The notes under the pieces are model-generated. The model was not told the origin of the DNA. It did not search any database and saw only the letters and a program-made list of their open reading frames with translations. This document shows, one piece after another, positions 1 through 15,300 of a stretch of 64,000 nt of DNA. The translations under genes and the position numbers were made by a program. The stretch lies in the NCBI GenBank assembly GCA_964016885.1, contig OZ024741.1:411093464-411157463 (forward strand), in the 5' to 3' direction. The stretch is from Eledone cirrhosa. Taxonomy: Eukaryota > Mollusca > Cephalopoda > Octopoda > Eledonidae. The stretch's first letter is position 1; the number at the start of each line of letters is the position of its first letter.

Positions 1-1239
1 GTGTTTTTTGTCATGACATCTACATGACCACTCTACAGTGTGGACTGGGTGTTTTTTGTCATGACATCTACATGACCACTCTACAGTGTGGACAGGGTGT
101 TTTTTGTCATGACATCTACATGACCACTCTACAGTGTGGACTGGGTGTTTTTTGTCATGACATCTACATGACCACTCTACAGTGTGGACAGGGTGTTTTT
201 TGTCATGACATCTACATGACCACTCTACAGTGTGGACTGGGTGTTTTTTGTCATGACATCTACATGACCACTCTACAGTGTGGACTGGGTGTTTTTTGTC
301 ATGACATCTACATGACCACTCTACAGTGTGGACTGGGTGTTTTTTGTCATGACACCTACATGACCACTCTACAGTGTGGACGAGGTGTTTTTTGTCATGA
401 CATCTACATGACCACTCTACAGTGTGGACTGGGTGTTTTTTGTCATGACATCTACATGACCACTCTACAGTGTGGACTGGGTGTTTTTTGTCATGACATC
501 TACATGACCACTCTACAGTGTGGACTGGGTGTTATTTGTCATGACACCTACATGACCACTCTACAGTGTGGACTGGGTGTTTTTTGTCATGACATCTACA
601 TGACCACTCTACAGTGTGGACTGGGTGTTTTTTGTCATGACATCTACTACATGACCACTCTACAGTGTGGACTGGGTGTTTTTTGTCATGACATCTACAT
701 GACCACTCTACAGTGTGGACTGGGTGTTTTTTTGTCATGACATCTACATGACCACTCTACAGTGTGGACTGGGTGTTTTTTGTCATGACATCTACATGAC
801 CACTCTACAGTGTGGACTGGGTGTTTTTTGTCATGACATCTACATGACCACTCTACAGTGTGGACTGGGTGTTTTTTGTCATGACATCTACTACATGACC
901 ACTCTACAGTGTGGACTGGGTGTTTTTTGTCATGACATCTACATGACCACTCTACAGTGTGGACTGGGTGTTTTTGTCATGACATCTACATGACCACTCT
1001 ACAGTGTGGACTGGGTGTTTTTTGTCATGACATCTACATGACCACTCTACAGTGTGGACTGGGTGTTTTTTGTCATGACATCTACATGACCACTCTACAG
1101 TGTGGACTGGGTGTTTTTTGTCATGACATCTACATGACCACTCTACAGTGTGGACAGGGTGTTTTTTGTCATGACATCTACACGACCACTCTACAGTGTG
1201 GACTGGGTGTTTTTTGTCATGACACCTACATGACCACTC

Positions 1240-4200
1240 TGCAGTGTGGACTGGGTTGTTTATTGTCATAACATCTACATGACCACTCTACAGTGTGGAC
1301 TGGGTGTTTTTTGTCATGACATCTACATGACCACTCTACAGTGTGGACTGGGTGTTTTTTGTCATGACATCTACATGACCACTTTACAGTGTGGACTGGG
1401 TGTTTTTTGTCATGACATCTACATGACCACTCTACAGTGTGGACTGGGTGTTTTTTGTCATGACATCTACATGACCACTCTACAGTGTGGACAGGGTGTT
1501 TTTTGTCATGACATCTACATGACCACTCTACAGTGTGGACTGGGTGTTTTTTGTCATGACATCTACATAACCACTCTACAGTGTGGACTGGGTGTTTTTT
1601 GTCATGACATCTACTACATGACCACTCTACAGTGTGGACTGGGTGTTTTTTGTCATGACATCTACATGACCACTCTACAGTGTGGACTGGGTGTTTTTTG
1701 TCATGACATCTACTACATGACCACTCTACAGTGTGGACTGGGTGTTTTTTGTCATGACATCTACATGACCACTCTACAGTGTGGACAGGGTGTTTTTTGT
1801 CATGACATCTACATGACCACTCTACAGTGTGGACTGGGTGTTTTTTGTCATGACATCTACATGACCACTCTACAGTGTGGACTGGGTGTTTTTTGTCATG
1901 ACATCTACTACATGACCACTCTACAGTGTGGACTGGGTGTTTTTTGTCATGACATCTACATGACCACTCTACAGTGTGGACTGGGTGTTTTTTGTCATGA
2001 CATCTACATGACCACTCTACAGTGTGGACTGGGTGTTTTTTGTCATGACATCTACATGACCACTCTACAGTGTGGACTGGGTGTTTTTTGTCATGACATC
2101 TACATGACCACTCTACAGTGTGGACTGGGTGTTTTTTGTCATGACATCTACATGACCACTCTACAGTGTGGACAGGGTGTTTTTTGTCATGACATCTACA
2201 CGACCACTCTACAGTGTGGACTGGGTGTTTTTTGTCATGACACCTACATGACCACTCTGCAGTGTGGACTGGGTTGTTTATAGTCATAACATCTACATGA
2301 CCACTCTACAGTGTGGACTGGGTGTTTTTTGTCATGACATCTACATGACCACTCTACAGTGTCGACTGGGTGTTTTTTGTCATGACATCTACATGACCAC
2401 TTTACAGTGTGGACTGGGTGTTTTTTGTCATGACATCTACATGACCACTCTACAGTGTGGACTGGGTGTTTTTTGTCATGACATCTACATGACCACTCTA
2501 CAGTGTGGACAGGGTGTTTTTTGTCATGACATCTACATGACCACTCTACAGTGTGGACTGGGTGTTTTTGTCATGACATCTACATGACCACTCTACAGTG
2601 TGGACTGGGTGTTTTTTGTCATGACATCTACATGACCACTCTACAGTGTGGACTGGGTGTTTTTTGTCATGACACCTACATGACCACTCTACAGTGTGGA
2701 CGAGGTGTTTTTTGTCATGACATCTACATGACCACTCTACAGTGTGGACTGGGTGTTTTTTGTCATGACATCTACATGACCACTCTACAGTGTGGACTGG
2801 GTGTTTTTTGTCATGACATCTACATGACCACTCTACAGTGTGGACTGGGTGTTTTTTGTCATGACATCTACATGACCACTCTACAGTGTGGACTGGGTGT
2901 TTTTTGTCATGACATCTACATGACCACTCTACAGTGTGGACTGGGTGTTTTTTGTCATGACATCTACTACATGACCACTCTACAGTGTGGACTGGGTGTT
3001 TTTTGTCATGACATCTACATGACCACTCTACAGTGTGGACTGGGTGTTTTTTGTCATGACATCTACATGACCACTCTACAGTGTGGACTGGGTGTTTTTT
3101 GTCATGACATCTACATGACCACTCTACAGTGTGGACAGGGTGTTTTTTGTCATGACATCTACACGACCACTCTACAGTGTGGACTGGGTGTTTTTTGTCA
3201 TGACACCTACATGACCACTCTGCAGTGTGGACTGGGTTGTTTATAGTCATAACATCTACATGACCACTCTACAGTGTGGACTGGGTGTTTTTTGTCATGA
3301 CATCTACATGACCACTCTACAGTGTCGACTGGGTGTTTTTTGTCATGACATCTACATGACCACTTTACAGTGTGGACTGGGTGTTTTTTGTCATGACATC
3401 TACATGACCACTCTACAGTGTGGACTGGGTGTTTTTTGTCATGACATCTACATGACCACTCTACAGTGTGGACAGGGTGTTTTTTGTCATGACATCTACA
3501 TGACCACTCTACAGTGTGGACTGGGTGTTTTTTTGTCATGACATCTACATGACCACTCTACAGTGTGGACTGGGTGTTTTTTGTCATGACATCTACATGA
3601 CCACTCTACAGTGTGGACTGGGTGTTTTTTGTCATGACACCTACATGACCACTCTACAGTGTGGACGAGGTGTTTTTTGTCATGACATCTACATGACCAC
3701 TCTACAGTGTGGACTGGGTGTTTTTTGTCATGACATCTACATGACCACTCTACAGTGTGGACTGGGTGTTTTTTGTCATGACATCTACATGACCACTCTA
3801 CAGTGTGGACTGGGTGTTTTTTGTCATGACATCTACATGACCACTCTACAGTGTGGACTGGGTGTTTTTTGTCATGACATCTACATGACCACTCTACAGT
3901 GTGGACTGGGTGTTTTTTGTCATGACATCTACATGACCACTCTACAGTGTGGACTGGGTGTTTTTTGTCATGACATCTACATGACCACTCTACAGTGTGG
4001 ACTGGGTGTTTTTTGTCATGACATCTACATGACCACTCTACAGTGTGGACTGGGTGTTTTTTGTCATGACATCTACATGACCACTCTACAGTGTGGACTG
4101 GGTGTTTTTTGTCATGACACCTACATGACCACTCTACAGTGTGGACTGGGTGTTTTTTGTCATGACATCTACATGACCACTCTACAGTGTGGACTGGGTG

Positions 4201-6490
4201 TTTTTCGTCATGACATCTACATGACCACTCTACAGTGTGGACTGGGTGTTTTTTGTCATGACATCTACATGACCACTCTACAGTGTGGACTGGGTGTTTT
4301 TTGTCATGACATCTACTACATGACCACTCTACAGTGTGGACTGGGTGTTTTTTGTCATGACATCTACATGACCACTCTACAGTGTGGACTGGGTGTTTTT
4401 TGTCATGACATCTACATGACCACTCTACAGTGTGGAGTGGGTGTTTTTTGTCATGACATCTACATGACCACTCTACAGTGTGGACTGGGTGTTTTTTTGT
4501 CATGACATCTACATGACCACTCTACAGTGTGGACTGGGTGTTTTTTGTCATGACATCTACATGACCACTCTACAGTGTGGACTGGGTGTTTTTTTGTCAT
4601 GACATCTACTACATGACCACTCTACAGTGTGGACTGGGTGTTTTTTGTCATGACATCTACATGACCACTCTACAGTGTGGACTGGGTGTTTTTTGTCATG
4701 ACATCTACATGACCACTCTACAGTGTGGACTGGGTGTTTTTGTCATGACATCTACATGACCACTCTACAGTGTGGACTGGGTGTTTTTTGTCATGACATC
4801 TACATGACCACTCTACAGTGTGGACTGGGTGTTTTTTGTCATGACATCTACTACATGACCACTCTACAGTGTGGACTGGGTGTTTTTTGTCATGACATCT
4901 ACATGACCACTCTACAGTGTGGACTGGGTGTTTTTTGTCATGACATCTACATGACCACTCTACAGTGTGGACTGGGTGTTTTTTGTCATGACATCTACAT
5001 GACCACTCTACAGTGTGGACTGGGTGTTTTTTGTCATGACATCTACATGACCACTCTACAGTGTGGACAGGGTGTTTTTTGTCATGACATCTACACGACC
5101 ACTCTACAGTGTGGACTGGGTGTTTTTTGTCATGACACCTACATGACCACTCTGCAGTGTGGACTGGGTTGTTTATTGTCATAACATCTACATGACCACT
5201 CTACAGTGTGGACTGGGTGTTTTTTGTCATGACATCTACATGACCACTTTACAGTGTGGACTGGGTGTTTTTTGTCATGACATCTACATGACCACTCTAC
5301 AGTGTGGACTGGGTGTTTTTTGTCATGACATCTACATGACCACTCTACAGTGTGGACAGGGTGTTTTTTGTCATGACATCTACATGACCACTCTACAGTG
5401 TGGACTGGGTGTTTTTTGTCATGACATCTACATGACCACTCTACAGTGTGGACTGGGTGTTTTTTGTCATGACATCTACATGACCACTCTACAGTGTGGA
5501 CTGGGTGTTTTTTGTCATGACACCTACATGACCACTCTACAGTGTGGACGAGGTGTTTTTTGTCATGACATCTACATGACCACTCTACAGTGTGGACTGG
5601 GTGTTTTTTGTCATGACATCTACATGACCACTCTACAGTGTGGACTGGGTGTTTTTTGTCATGACATCTACATGACCACTCTACAGTGTGGACTGGGTGT
5701 TTTTTGTCATGACATCTACATGACCACTCTACAGTGTGGACTGGGTGTTTTTTGTCATGACATCTACATGACCACTCTACAGTGTGGACTGGGTGTTTTT
5801 TGTCATGACATCTACATGACCACTCTACAGTGTGGACTGGGTGTTTTTTGTCATGACATCTACATGACCACTCTACAGTGTGGACTGGGTGTTTTTTGTC
5901 ATGACATCTACATGACCACTCTACAGTGTGGACTGGGTGTTTTTTGTCATGACATCTACATGACCACTCTACAGTGTGGACTGGGTGTTTTTTGTCATGA
6001 CATCTACATGACCACTCTACAGTGTGGACTGGGTGTTTTTTGTCATGACACCTACATGACCACTCTACAGTGTGGACTGGGTGTTTTTGTCATGACATCT
6101 ACATGACCACTCTACAGTGTGGACTGGGTGTTTTTTGTCATGACATCTACATGACCACTCTACAGTGTGGACTGGGTGTTTTTTGTCATGACATCTACTA
6201 CATGACCACTCTACAGTGTGGACTGGGTGTTTTTTGTCATGACATCTACATGACCACTCTACAGTGTGGACTGGGTGTTTTTTGTCATGACACCTACATG
6301 ACCACTCTTGTGTGTGGACTGGGTGTTTTTTGTCATGACATCTACATGACCACTCTACAGTGTGGACTGGGTGTTTTTTGTCATGACATCTACATGACCA
6401 CTCTACAGTGTGGACTGGGTGTTTTTTGTCATGACACCTACATGACCACTCTGCAGTGTGGACTGGGTTGTTTATTGTCATAACATCTAC
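1240..6490. repeat. Roughly 1-kb higher-order repeats in the 48-bp array
   Basis: A rare unit with GGGTTGTTTAT and CATAACATC recurs near 1,252, 2,270, 3,233, 5,165 and 6,464. The first two intervals are about 1,018 and 963 bp and the next two are 1,932 and 1,299 bp. The units just before it (GGACAGGG, then ACACGACC, then ACACC with CTGCAG) recur in the same order before several of these positions. This shows that blocks of about 20 units were copied together, on top of single-unit turnover. Block edges are approximate because I placed them by marker variants. Confidence 0.75.
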
Positions 6491-9400
6491 ATGACCACTC
6501 TACAGTGTGGACTGGGTGTTTTTTGTCATGACATCTACATGACCACTCTACAGTGTGGACTGAGTGTTTTTTGTCATGACATCTACATGACCACTCTACA
6601 GTGTGGACTGGGTTGTTTTTTGTCATAACATCTACATGACCACTCTACAGTGTGGACTGGGTGTTTTTTGTCATGACATCTACATGACCACTCTACAGTG
6701 TGGACTGGGTGTTTTTTGTCATGACATCTACATGACCACTCTACAGTGTGGACTGGGTGTTTTTTGTCATGACATCTACATGACCACTCTACAGTGTGGA
6801 CTGGGTGTTTTTTGTCATGATATCTACGTGACCACTCTACAGTGTGGACTGGGTGTCTTTTGTCATGACACCTACGTGACCACTCTACAGTGTGGACTGG
6901 GTGTTTTTTGTCATGACATCTACATGACCACTCTACAGTGTGGACTGGGTGTTTTTTGTCATGACATCTACATGACCACTCTACAGTGTGGACTGGGTGT
7001 TTTTTGTCATGACATCTACATGACCACTCTACAGTGTGGACTGGGTGTTTTTTGTCATGATATCTACGTGACCACTCTACAGTGTGGACTGGGTGTTTTT
7101 TGTCATGACACCTACGTGACCACTCTACAGTGTGGACTGGGTGTTTTTTGTCATGACATCTACATGACCACTCTACAGTGTGGACTGGGTGTTTTTTGTC
7201 ATGACATCTACATGACCACTCTACAGTGTGGACTGGGTGTTTTTTGTCATGACATCTACATGACCACTCTACAGTGTGGACTGGGTGTTTTTTGTCATGA
7301 TATCTACATGACCACTCTACAGTGTGGACTGAGTGTTTTTTGTCATGACATCTACATGACCACTCTACAGTGTGGACAGGGTGTTTTTTGTCATGACATC
7401 TACATGACCACTCTACAGTGTGGACTGGGTGTTTTTTGTCATGACATCTACATGACCACTCTACAGTGTGGACTGGGTGTTTTTTGTCATGACATCTACA
7501 TGACCACTCTACAGTGTGGACTGGGTGTTTTTTGTCATGACATCTACATGACCACTCTACAGTGTGGACTGGGTGTTTTTTGTCATGACACCTACATGAC
7601 CACTCTACAGTGTGGACTGGGTGTTTTTTGTCATGACATCTACATGACCACTCTACAGTGTAGACTGGGTGTTTTTTGTCATGACATCTACATGACCACT
7701 CTACAGTGTGGACTGGGTGTTTTTTGTCATGACATCTACATGACCACTCTACAGTGTGGACTGGGTGTTTTTTGTCATGACATCTACATGACCACTCTAC
7801 AGTGTGGACTGGGTGTTTTTTGTCATGACATCTACATGACCACTCTACAGTGTGGACAGGGTGTTTTTTGTCATGACATCTACATGACCACTCTACAGTG
7901 TAGACTGGGTGTTTTTTGTCATGACATCTACATGACCACTCTACAGTGTGGACTGGGTGTTTTTTGTCATGACATCTACATGACCACTCTACAGTGTGGA
8001 CTGGGTGTTTTTTGTCATGACATCTACATGACCACTCTACAGTGTGGACAGGGTGTTTTTTGTCATGACATCTACATGACCACTCTACAGTGTGGACTGG
8101 GTGTTTTTTGTCATGACATCTACATGACCACTCTACAGTGTGGACAGGGTGTTTTTTGTCATGACATCTACATGACCACTCTACAGTGTGGACTGGGTGT
8201 TTTTTGTCATGACATCTACATGACCACTCTACAGTGTGGACAGGGTGTTTTTTGTCATGACATCTACATGACCACTCTACAGTGTGGACTGGGTGTTTTT
8301 TGTCATGACATCTACATGACCACTCTACAGTGTGGACTGGGTGTTTTTTGTCATGACATCTACATGACCACTCTACAGTGTGGACAGGGTGTTTTTTGTC
8401 ATGACATCTACATGACCACTCTACAGTGTGGACTGGGTGTTTTTTGTCATGACATCTACATGACCACTCTACAGTGTGGACAGGGTGTTTTTTGTCATGA
8501 CATCTACATGACCACTCTACAGTGTGGACTGGGTGTTTTTTGTCATGACATCTACATGACCACTCTACAGTGTGGACTGGGTGTTTTTTGTCATGACATC
8601 TACATGACCACTCTACAGTGTGGACAGGGTGTTTTTTGTCATGACATCTACATGACCACTCTACAGTGTAGACTGGGTGTTTTTTGTCATGACATCTACA
8701 TGACCACTCTACAGTGTGGACTGGGTGTTTTTTGTCATGACATCTACATGACCACTCTACAGTGTGGACTGGGTGTTTTTTGTCATGACATCTACATGAC
8801 CACTCTACAGTGTGGACTGGGTGTTTTTTGTCATGACATCTACATGACCACTCTACAGTGTGGACAGGGTGTTTTTTGTCATGACATCTACATGACCACT
8901 CTACAGTGTGGACTGGGTGTTTTTTGTCATGACATCTACATGACCACTCTACAGTGTGGACAGGGTGTTTTTTGTCATGACATCTACATGACCACTCTAC
9001 AGTGTGGACTGGGTGTTTTTTGTCATGACATCTACATGACCACTCTACAGTGTGGACTGGGTTTTTTTGTCATGACATCTACATGACCACTCTACAGTGT
9101 GGACTGGGTGTTTTTTGTCATGACATCTACATGACCACTCTACAGTGTGGACAGGGTGTTTTTTGTCATGACATCTACATGACCACTCTACAGTGTGGAC
9201 TGGGTGTTTTTTGTCATGACATCTACATGACCACTGTACAGTGTGGACAGGGTGTTTTTTGTCATGACATCTACATGACCACTCTACAGTGTGGACTGGG
9301 TGTTTTTTGTCATGACATCTACATGACCACTCTACAGTGTGGACTGGGTGTTTTTTGTCATGACATCTACATGACCACTCTACAGTGTGGACTGGGTGTT

Positions 9401-12379
9401 TTTTGTCATGACATCTACATGACCACTCTACAGTGTGGACTGGGTGTTTTTTGTCATGACATCTACATGACCACTCTACAGTGTGGACTGTGTGTTTTTT
9501 GTCATGACACCTACATGACCACTCTACAGTGTGGACTGGGTGTTTTTTGTCATGACATCTACATGACCACTCTACAGTGTGGACTGGGTGTTTTTTGTCA
9601 TGACATCTACATGACCACTCTACAGTGTGGACTGGGTGTTTTTTGTCATGACATCTACATGACCACTCTACAGTGTGGACTGGGTGTTTTTTGTCATGAC
9701 ATCTACATGACCACTCTACAGTGTGGACTGGGTGTTTTTTGTCATGACATCTACATGACCACTCTACAGTGTGGACTGGGTGTTTTTTGTCATGACACCT
9801 ACATGACCACTCTACAGTGTGGACTGGGTGTTTTTTGTCATGACACCTACATGACCACTCTACAGTGTGGACTGGGTGTTTTTTGTCATGACATCTACAT
9901 GACCACTCTACAGTGTGGACTGGGTGTTTTTTGTCATGACATCTACATGACCACTCTACAGTGTGGACTGGGTGTTTTTTGTCATGACATCTACATGACC
10001 ACTCTACAGTGTGGACTGAGTGTTTTTTGTCATGACATCTACATGACCACTCTACAGTGTGGACTGGGTGTTTTTTGTCATGACATCTACATGACCACTC
10101 TACAGTGTGGACTGGGTGTTTTTTGTCATGACATCTACATGACCACTCTACAGTGTGGACTGGGTGTTTTTTGTCATGACATCTACATGACCACTCTACA
10201 GTGTGGACAGGGTGTTTTTTGTCATGACATCTACATGACCACTCTACAGTGTAGACTGGGTGTTTTTTGTCATGACATCTACATGACCACTCTACAGTGT
10301 GGACTGGGTGTTTTTTGTCATGACATCTACATGACCACTCTACAGTGTGGACTGGGTGTTTTTTGTCATGACATCTACATGACCACTCTACAGTGTGGAC
10401 AGGGTGTTTTTTGTCATGACATCTACATGACCACTCTACAGTGTGGACTGGGTGTTTTTTGTCATGACATCTACATGACCACTCTACAGTGTGGACAGGG
10501 TGTTTTTTGTCATGACATCTACATGACCACTCTACAGTGTGGACTGGGTGTTTTTTGTCATGACATCTACATGACCACTCTACAGTGTGGACTGGGTGTT
10601 TTTTGTCATGACATCTACATGACCACTCTACAGTGTGGACTGGGTGTTTTTTGTCATGACATCTACATGACCACTCTACAGTGTGGACTGGGTGTTTTTT
10701 GTCATGACATCTACATGACCACTCTACAGTGTGGACTGTGTGTTTTTTGTCATGACACCTACATGACCACTCTACAGTGTGGACTGGGTGTTTTTTGTCA
10801 TGACATCTACATGACCACTCTACAGTGTGGACTGGGTGTTTTTTGTCATGACATCTACATGACCACTCTACAGTGTGGACTGGGTGTTTTTTGTCATGAC
10901 ATCTACATGACCACTCTACAGTGTGGACTGGGTGTTTTTTGTCATGACATCTACATGACCACTCTACAGTGTGGACTGGGTGTTTTTTGTCATGACATCT
11001 ACATGACCACTCTACAGTGTGGACTGGGTGTTTTTTGTCATGACACCTACATGACCACTCTACAGTGTGGACTGGGTGTTTTTTGTCATGACACCTACAT
11101 GACCACTCTACAGTGTGGACTGGGTGTTTTTTGTCATGACATCTACATGACCACTCTACAGTGTGGACTGGGTGTTTTTTGTCATGACATCTACATGACC
11201 ACTCTACAGTGTGGACTGGGTGTTTTTTGTCATGACATCTACATGACCACTCTACAGTGTGGACTGAGTGTTTTTTGTCATGACATCTACATGACCACTC
11301 TACAGTGTGGACTGGGTGTTTTTTGTCATGACATCTACATGACCACTCTACAGTGTGGACTGGGTGTTTTTTGTCATGACATCTACATGACCACTCTACA
11401 GTGTGGAGTGGGTGTTTTTTGTCATGACATCTACATGACCACTCTACAGTGTGGACAGGGTGTTTTTTGTCATGACATCTACATGACCACTCTACAGTGT
11501 AGACTGGGTGTTTTTTGTCATGACATCTACATGACCACTCTACAGTGTGGACTGGGTGTTTTTTGTCATGACATCTACATGACCACTCTACAGTGTGGAC
11601 TGGGTGTTTTTTGTCATGACATCTACATGACCACTCTACAGTGTGGACTGGGTGTTTTTTGTCATGACATCTACATGACCACTCTACAGTGTGGACTGGG
11701 TGTTTTTTGTCATGACATCTACATGACCACTCTACAGTGTGGACTGGGTGTTTTTTGTCATGACATCTACATGACCACTCTACAGTGTGGACTGTGTGTT
11801 TTTTGTCATGACACCTACATGACCACTCTACAGTGTGGACTGGGTGTTTTTTGTCATGACATCTACATGACCACTCTACAGTGTGGACTGGGTGTTTTTT
11901 GTCATGACATCTACATGACCACTCTACAGTGTGGACTGGGTGTTTTTTGTCATGACATCTACATGACCACTCTACAGTGTGGACTGGGTGTTTTTTGTCA
12001 TGACATCTACATGACCACTCTACAGTGTAGACTGGGTGTTTTTTGTCATGACATCTACATGACCACTCTACAGTGTGGACTGGGTGTTTTTTGTCATGAC
12101 ACCTACATGACCACTCTACAGTGTGGACTGGGTGTTTTTTGTCATGACATCTACATGACCACTCTACAGTGTGGACAGGGTGTTTTTTGTCATGACATCT
12201 ACATGACCACTCTACAGTGTGGACTGGGTGTTTTTTGTCATGACATCTACATGACCACTCTACAGTGTGGACTGGGTGTTTTTTGTCATGACATCTACAT
12301 GACCACTCTACAGTGTGGACTGGGTGTTTTTTGTCATGACATCTACATGACCACTCTACAGTGTGGACAGGGTGTTTTT

Positions 12380-15300
12380 TGTCATGACATCTACATGACC
12401 ACTCTACAGTGTAGACTGGGTGTTTTTTGTCATGACATCTACATGACCACTCTACAGTGTGGACTGGGTGTTTTTTGTCATGACATCTACATGACCACTC
12501 TACAGTGTGGACTGGGTGTTTTTTGTCATGACATCTACATGACCACTCTACAGTGTGGACAGGGTGTTTTTTGTCATGACATCTACATGACCACTCTACA
12601 GTGTGGACTGGGTGTTTTTTGTCATGACATCTACATGACCACTCTACAGTGTGGACAGGGTGTTTTTTGTCATGACATCTACATGACCACTCTACAGTGT
12701 GGACTGGGTGTTTTTTGTCATGACATCTACATGACCACTCTACAGTGTGGACTGGGTTTTTTTGTCATGACATCTACATGACCACTCTACAGTGTGGACT
12801 GGGTGTTTTTTGTCATGACATCTACATGACCACTCTACAGTGTGGACAGGGTGTTTTTTGTCATGACATCTACATGACCACTCTACAGTGTGGACTGGGT
12901 GTTTTTTGTCATGACATCTACATGACCACTCTACAGTGTGGACAGGGTGTTTTTTGTCATGACATCTACATGACCACTCTACAGTGTGGACTGGGTGTTT
13001 TTTGTCATGACATCTACATGACCACTCTACAGTGTGGACTGGGTGTTTTTTGTCATGACATCTACATGACCACTCTACAGTGTGGACTGGGTGTTTTTTG
13101 TCATGACATCTACATGACCACTCTACAGTGTGGACTGGGTGTTTTTTGTCATGACATCTACATGACCACTCTACAGTGTGGACTGTGTGTTTTTTGTCAT
13201 GACACCTACATGACCACTCTACAGTGTGGACTGGGTGTTTTTTGTCATGACATCTACATGACCACTCTACAGTGTGGACTGGGTGTTTTTTGTCATGACA
13301 TCTACATGACCACTCTACAGTGTGGACTGGGTGTTTTTTGTCATGACATCTACATGACCACTCTACAGTGTGGACTGGGTGTTTTTTGTCATGACATCTA
13401 CATGACCACTCTACAGTGTGGACTGGGTGTTTTTTGTCATGACATCTACATGACCACTCTACAGTGTGGACTGGGTGTTTTTTGTCATGACACCTACATG
13501 ACCACTCTACAGTGTGGACTGGGTGTTTTTTGTCATGACACCTACATGACCACTCTACAGTGTGGACTGGGTGTTTTTTGTCATGACATCTACATGACCA
13601 CTCTACAGTGTGGACTGGGTGTTTTTTGTCATGACATCTACATGACCACTCTACAGTGTGGACTGGGTGTTTTTTGTCATGACATCTACATGACCACTCT
13701 ACAGTGTGGACTGAGTGTTTTTTGTCATGACATCTACATGACCACTCTACAGTGTGGACTGGGTTTTTTTGTCATGACATCTACATGACCACTCTACAGT
13801 GTGGACTGGGTGTTTTTTGTCATGACATCTACATGACCACTCTACAGTGTGGACAGGGTGTTTTTTGTCATGACATCTACATGACCACTCTACAGTGTGG
13901 ACTGGGTGTTTTTTGTCATGACACCCACATGACCACTCTACAGTGTGGACTGGGTGTTTTTTGTCATGACATCTACATGACCACTCTACAGTGTGGACTG
14001 AGTGTTTTTTGTCATGACATCTACATGACCACTCTACAGTGTGGACTGGGTGTTTTTTGTCATGACATCTACATGACCACTCTACAGTGTGGACTGGGTG
14101 TTTTTTGTCATGACACCTACATGACCACTCTACAGTGTGGACTGGGTGTTTTTTGTCATGACACCTACATGACCACTCTTGTGTGTAGACTGGGTGTTTT
14201 TTGTCATGACATCTACATGACCACTCTACAGTGTGGACTGAGTGTTTTTTGTCATGACATCTACATGACCACTCTACAGTGTGGACAGGGTGTTTTTTGT
14301 CATGACATCTACATGACCACTCTACAGTGTGGACTGGGTGTTTTTTGTCATAACATCTACATGACCACTCTACAGTGTGGACTGGGTGTTTTTTGTCATG
14401 ACATCTACATGACCACTCTACAGTGTGGACTGAGTGTTTTTTGTCATGACATCTACATGACCACTCTACAGTGTGGACTGGGTGTTTTTTGTCATGACAT
14501 CTACATGACCACTCTACAGTGTGGACTGAGTGTTTTTTGTCATGACATCTACATCACCACTCTACAGTGTGGACTGGGTGTTTTTTGTCATGACATCTAC
14601 ATGACCACTCTACAGTGTGGACTGGGTGTTTTTTGTCATGACATCTACATGACCACTCTACAGTGTGGACTGGGTGTTTTTTGTCATGACATCTACATGA
14701 CCACTCTACAGTGTGGACTGGGTGTTTTTTGTCATGACATCTACATGACCACTCTACAGTGTGGACTGGGTGTTTTTTGTCATGACATCTACATGACCAC
14801 TCTACAGTGTGGACTGGGTGTTTTTTGTCATGACATCTACATGACCACTCTACAGTGTGGACTGGGTGTTTTTTGTCATGACATCTACATGACCACTCTA
14901 CAGTATGGACTGGGTGTTTTTTTGTCATGACATCTACATGACCACTCTACAGTGTGGACTGGGTGTTTTTTGTCATGACATCTACATGACCACTCTACAG
15001 TGTGGACAGGGTGTTTTTTGTCATGACATCTACATGACCACTCTACAGTGTGGACAGGGTGTTTTTTGTCATGACATCTACATGACCACTCTACAGTGTG
15101 GACTGGGTGTTTTTTGTCATGACATCTACATGACCACTCTACAGTGTGGACTGGGTGTTTTTTGTCATGACACCTACATGACCACTCTACAGTGTGGACT
15201 GGGTGTTTTTTGTCATGACATCTACATGACCACTCTACAGTGTGGACTGGGTGTTTTTTGTCATGACATCTACATGACCACTCTACAGTGTGGACTGGGT

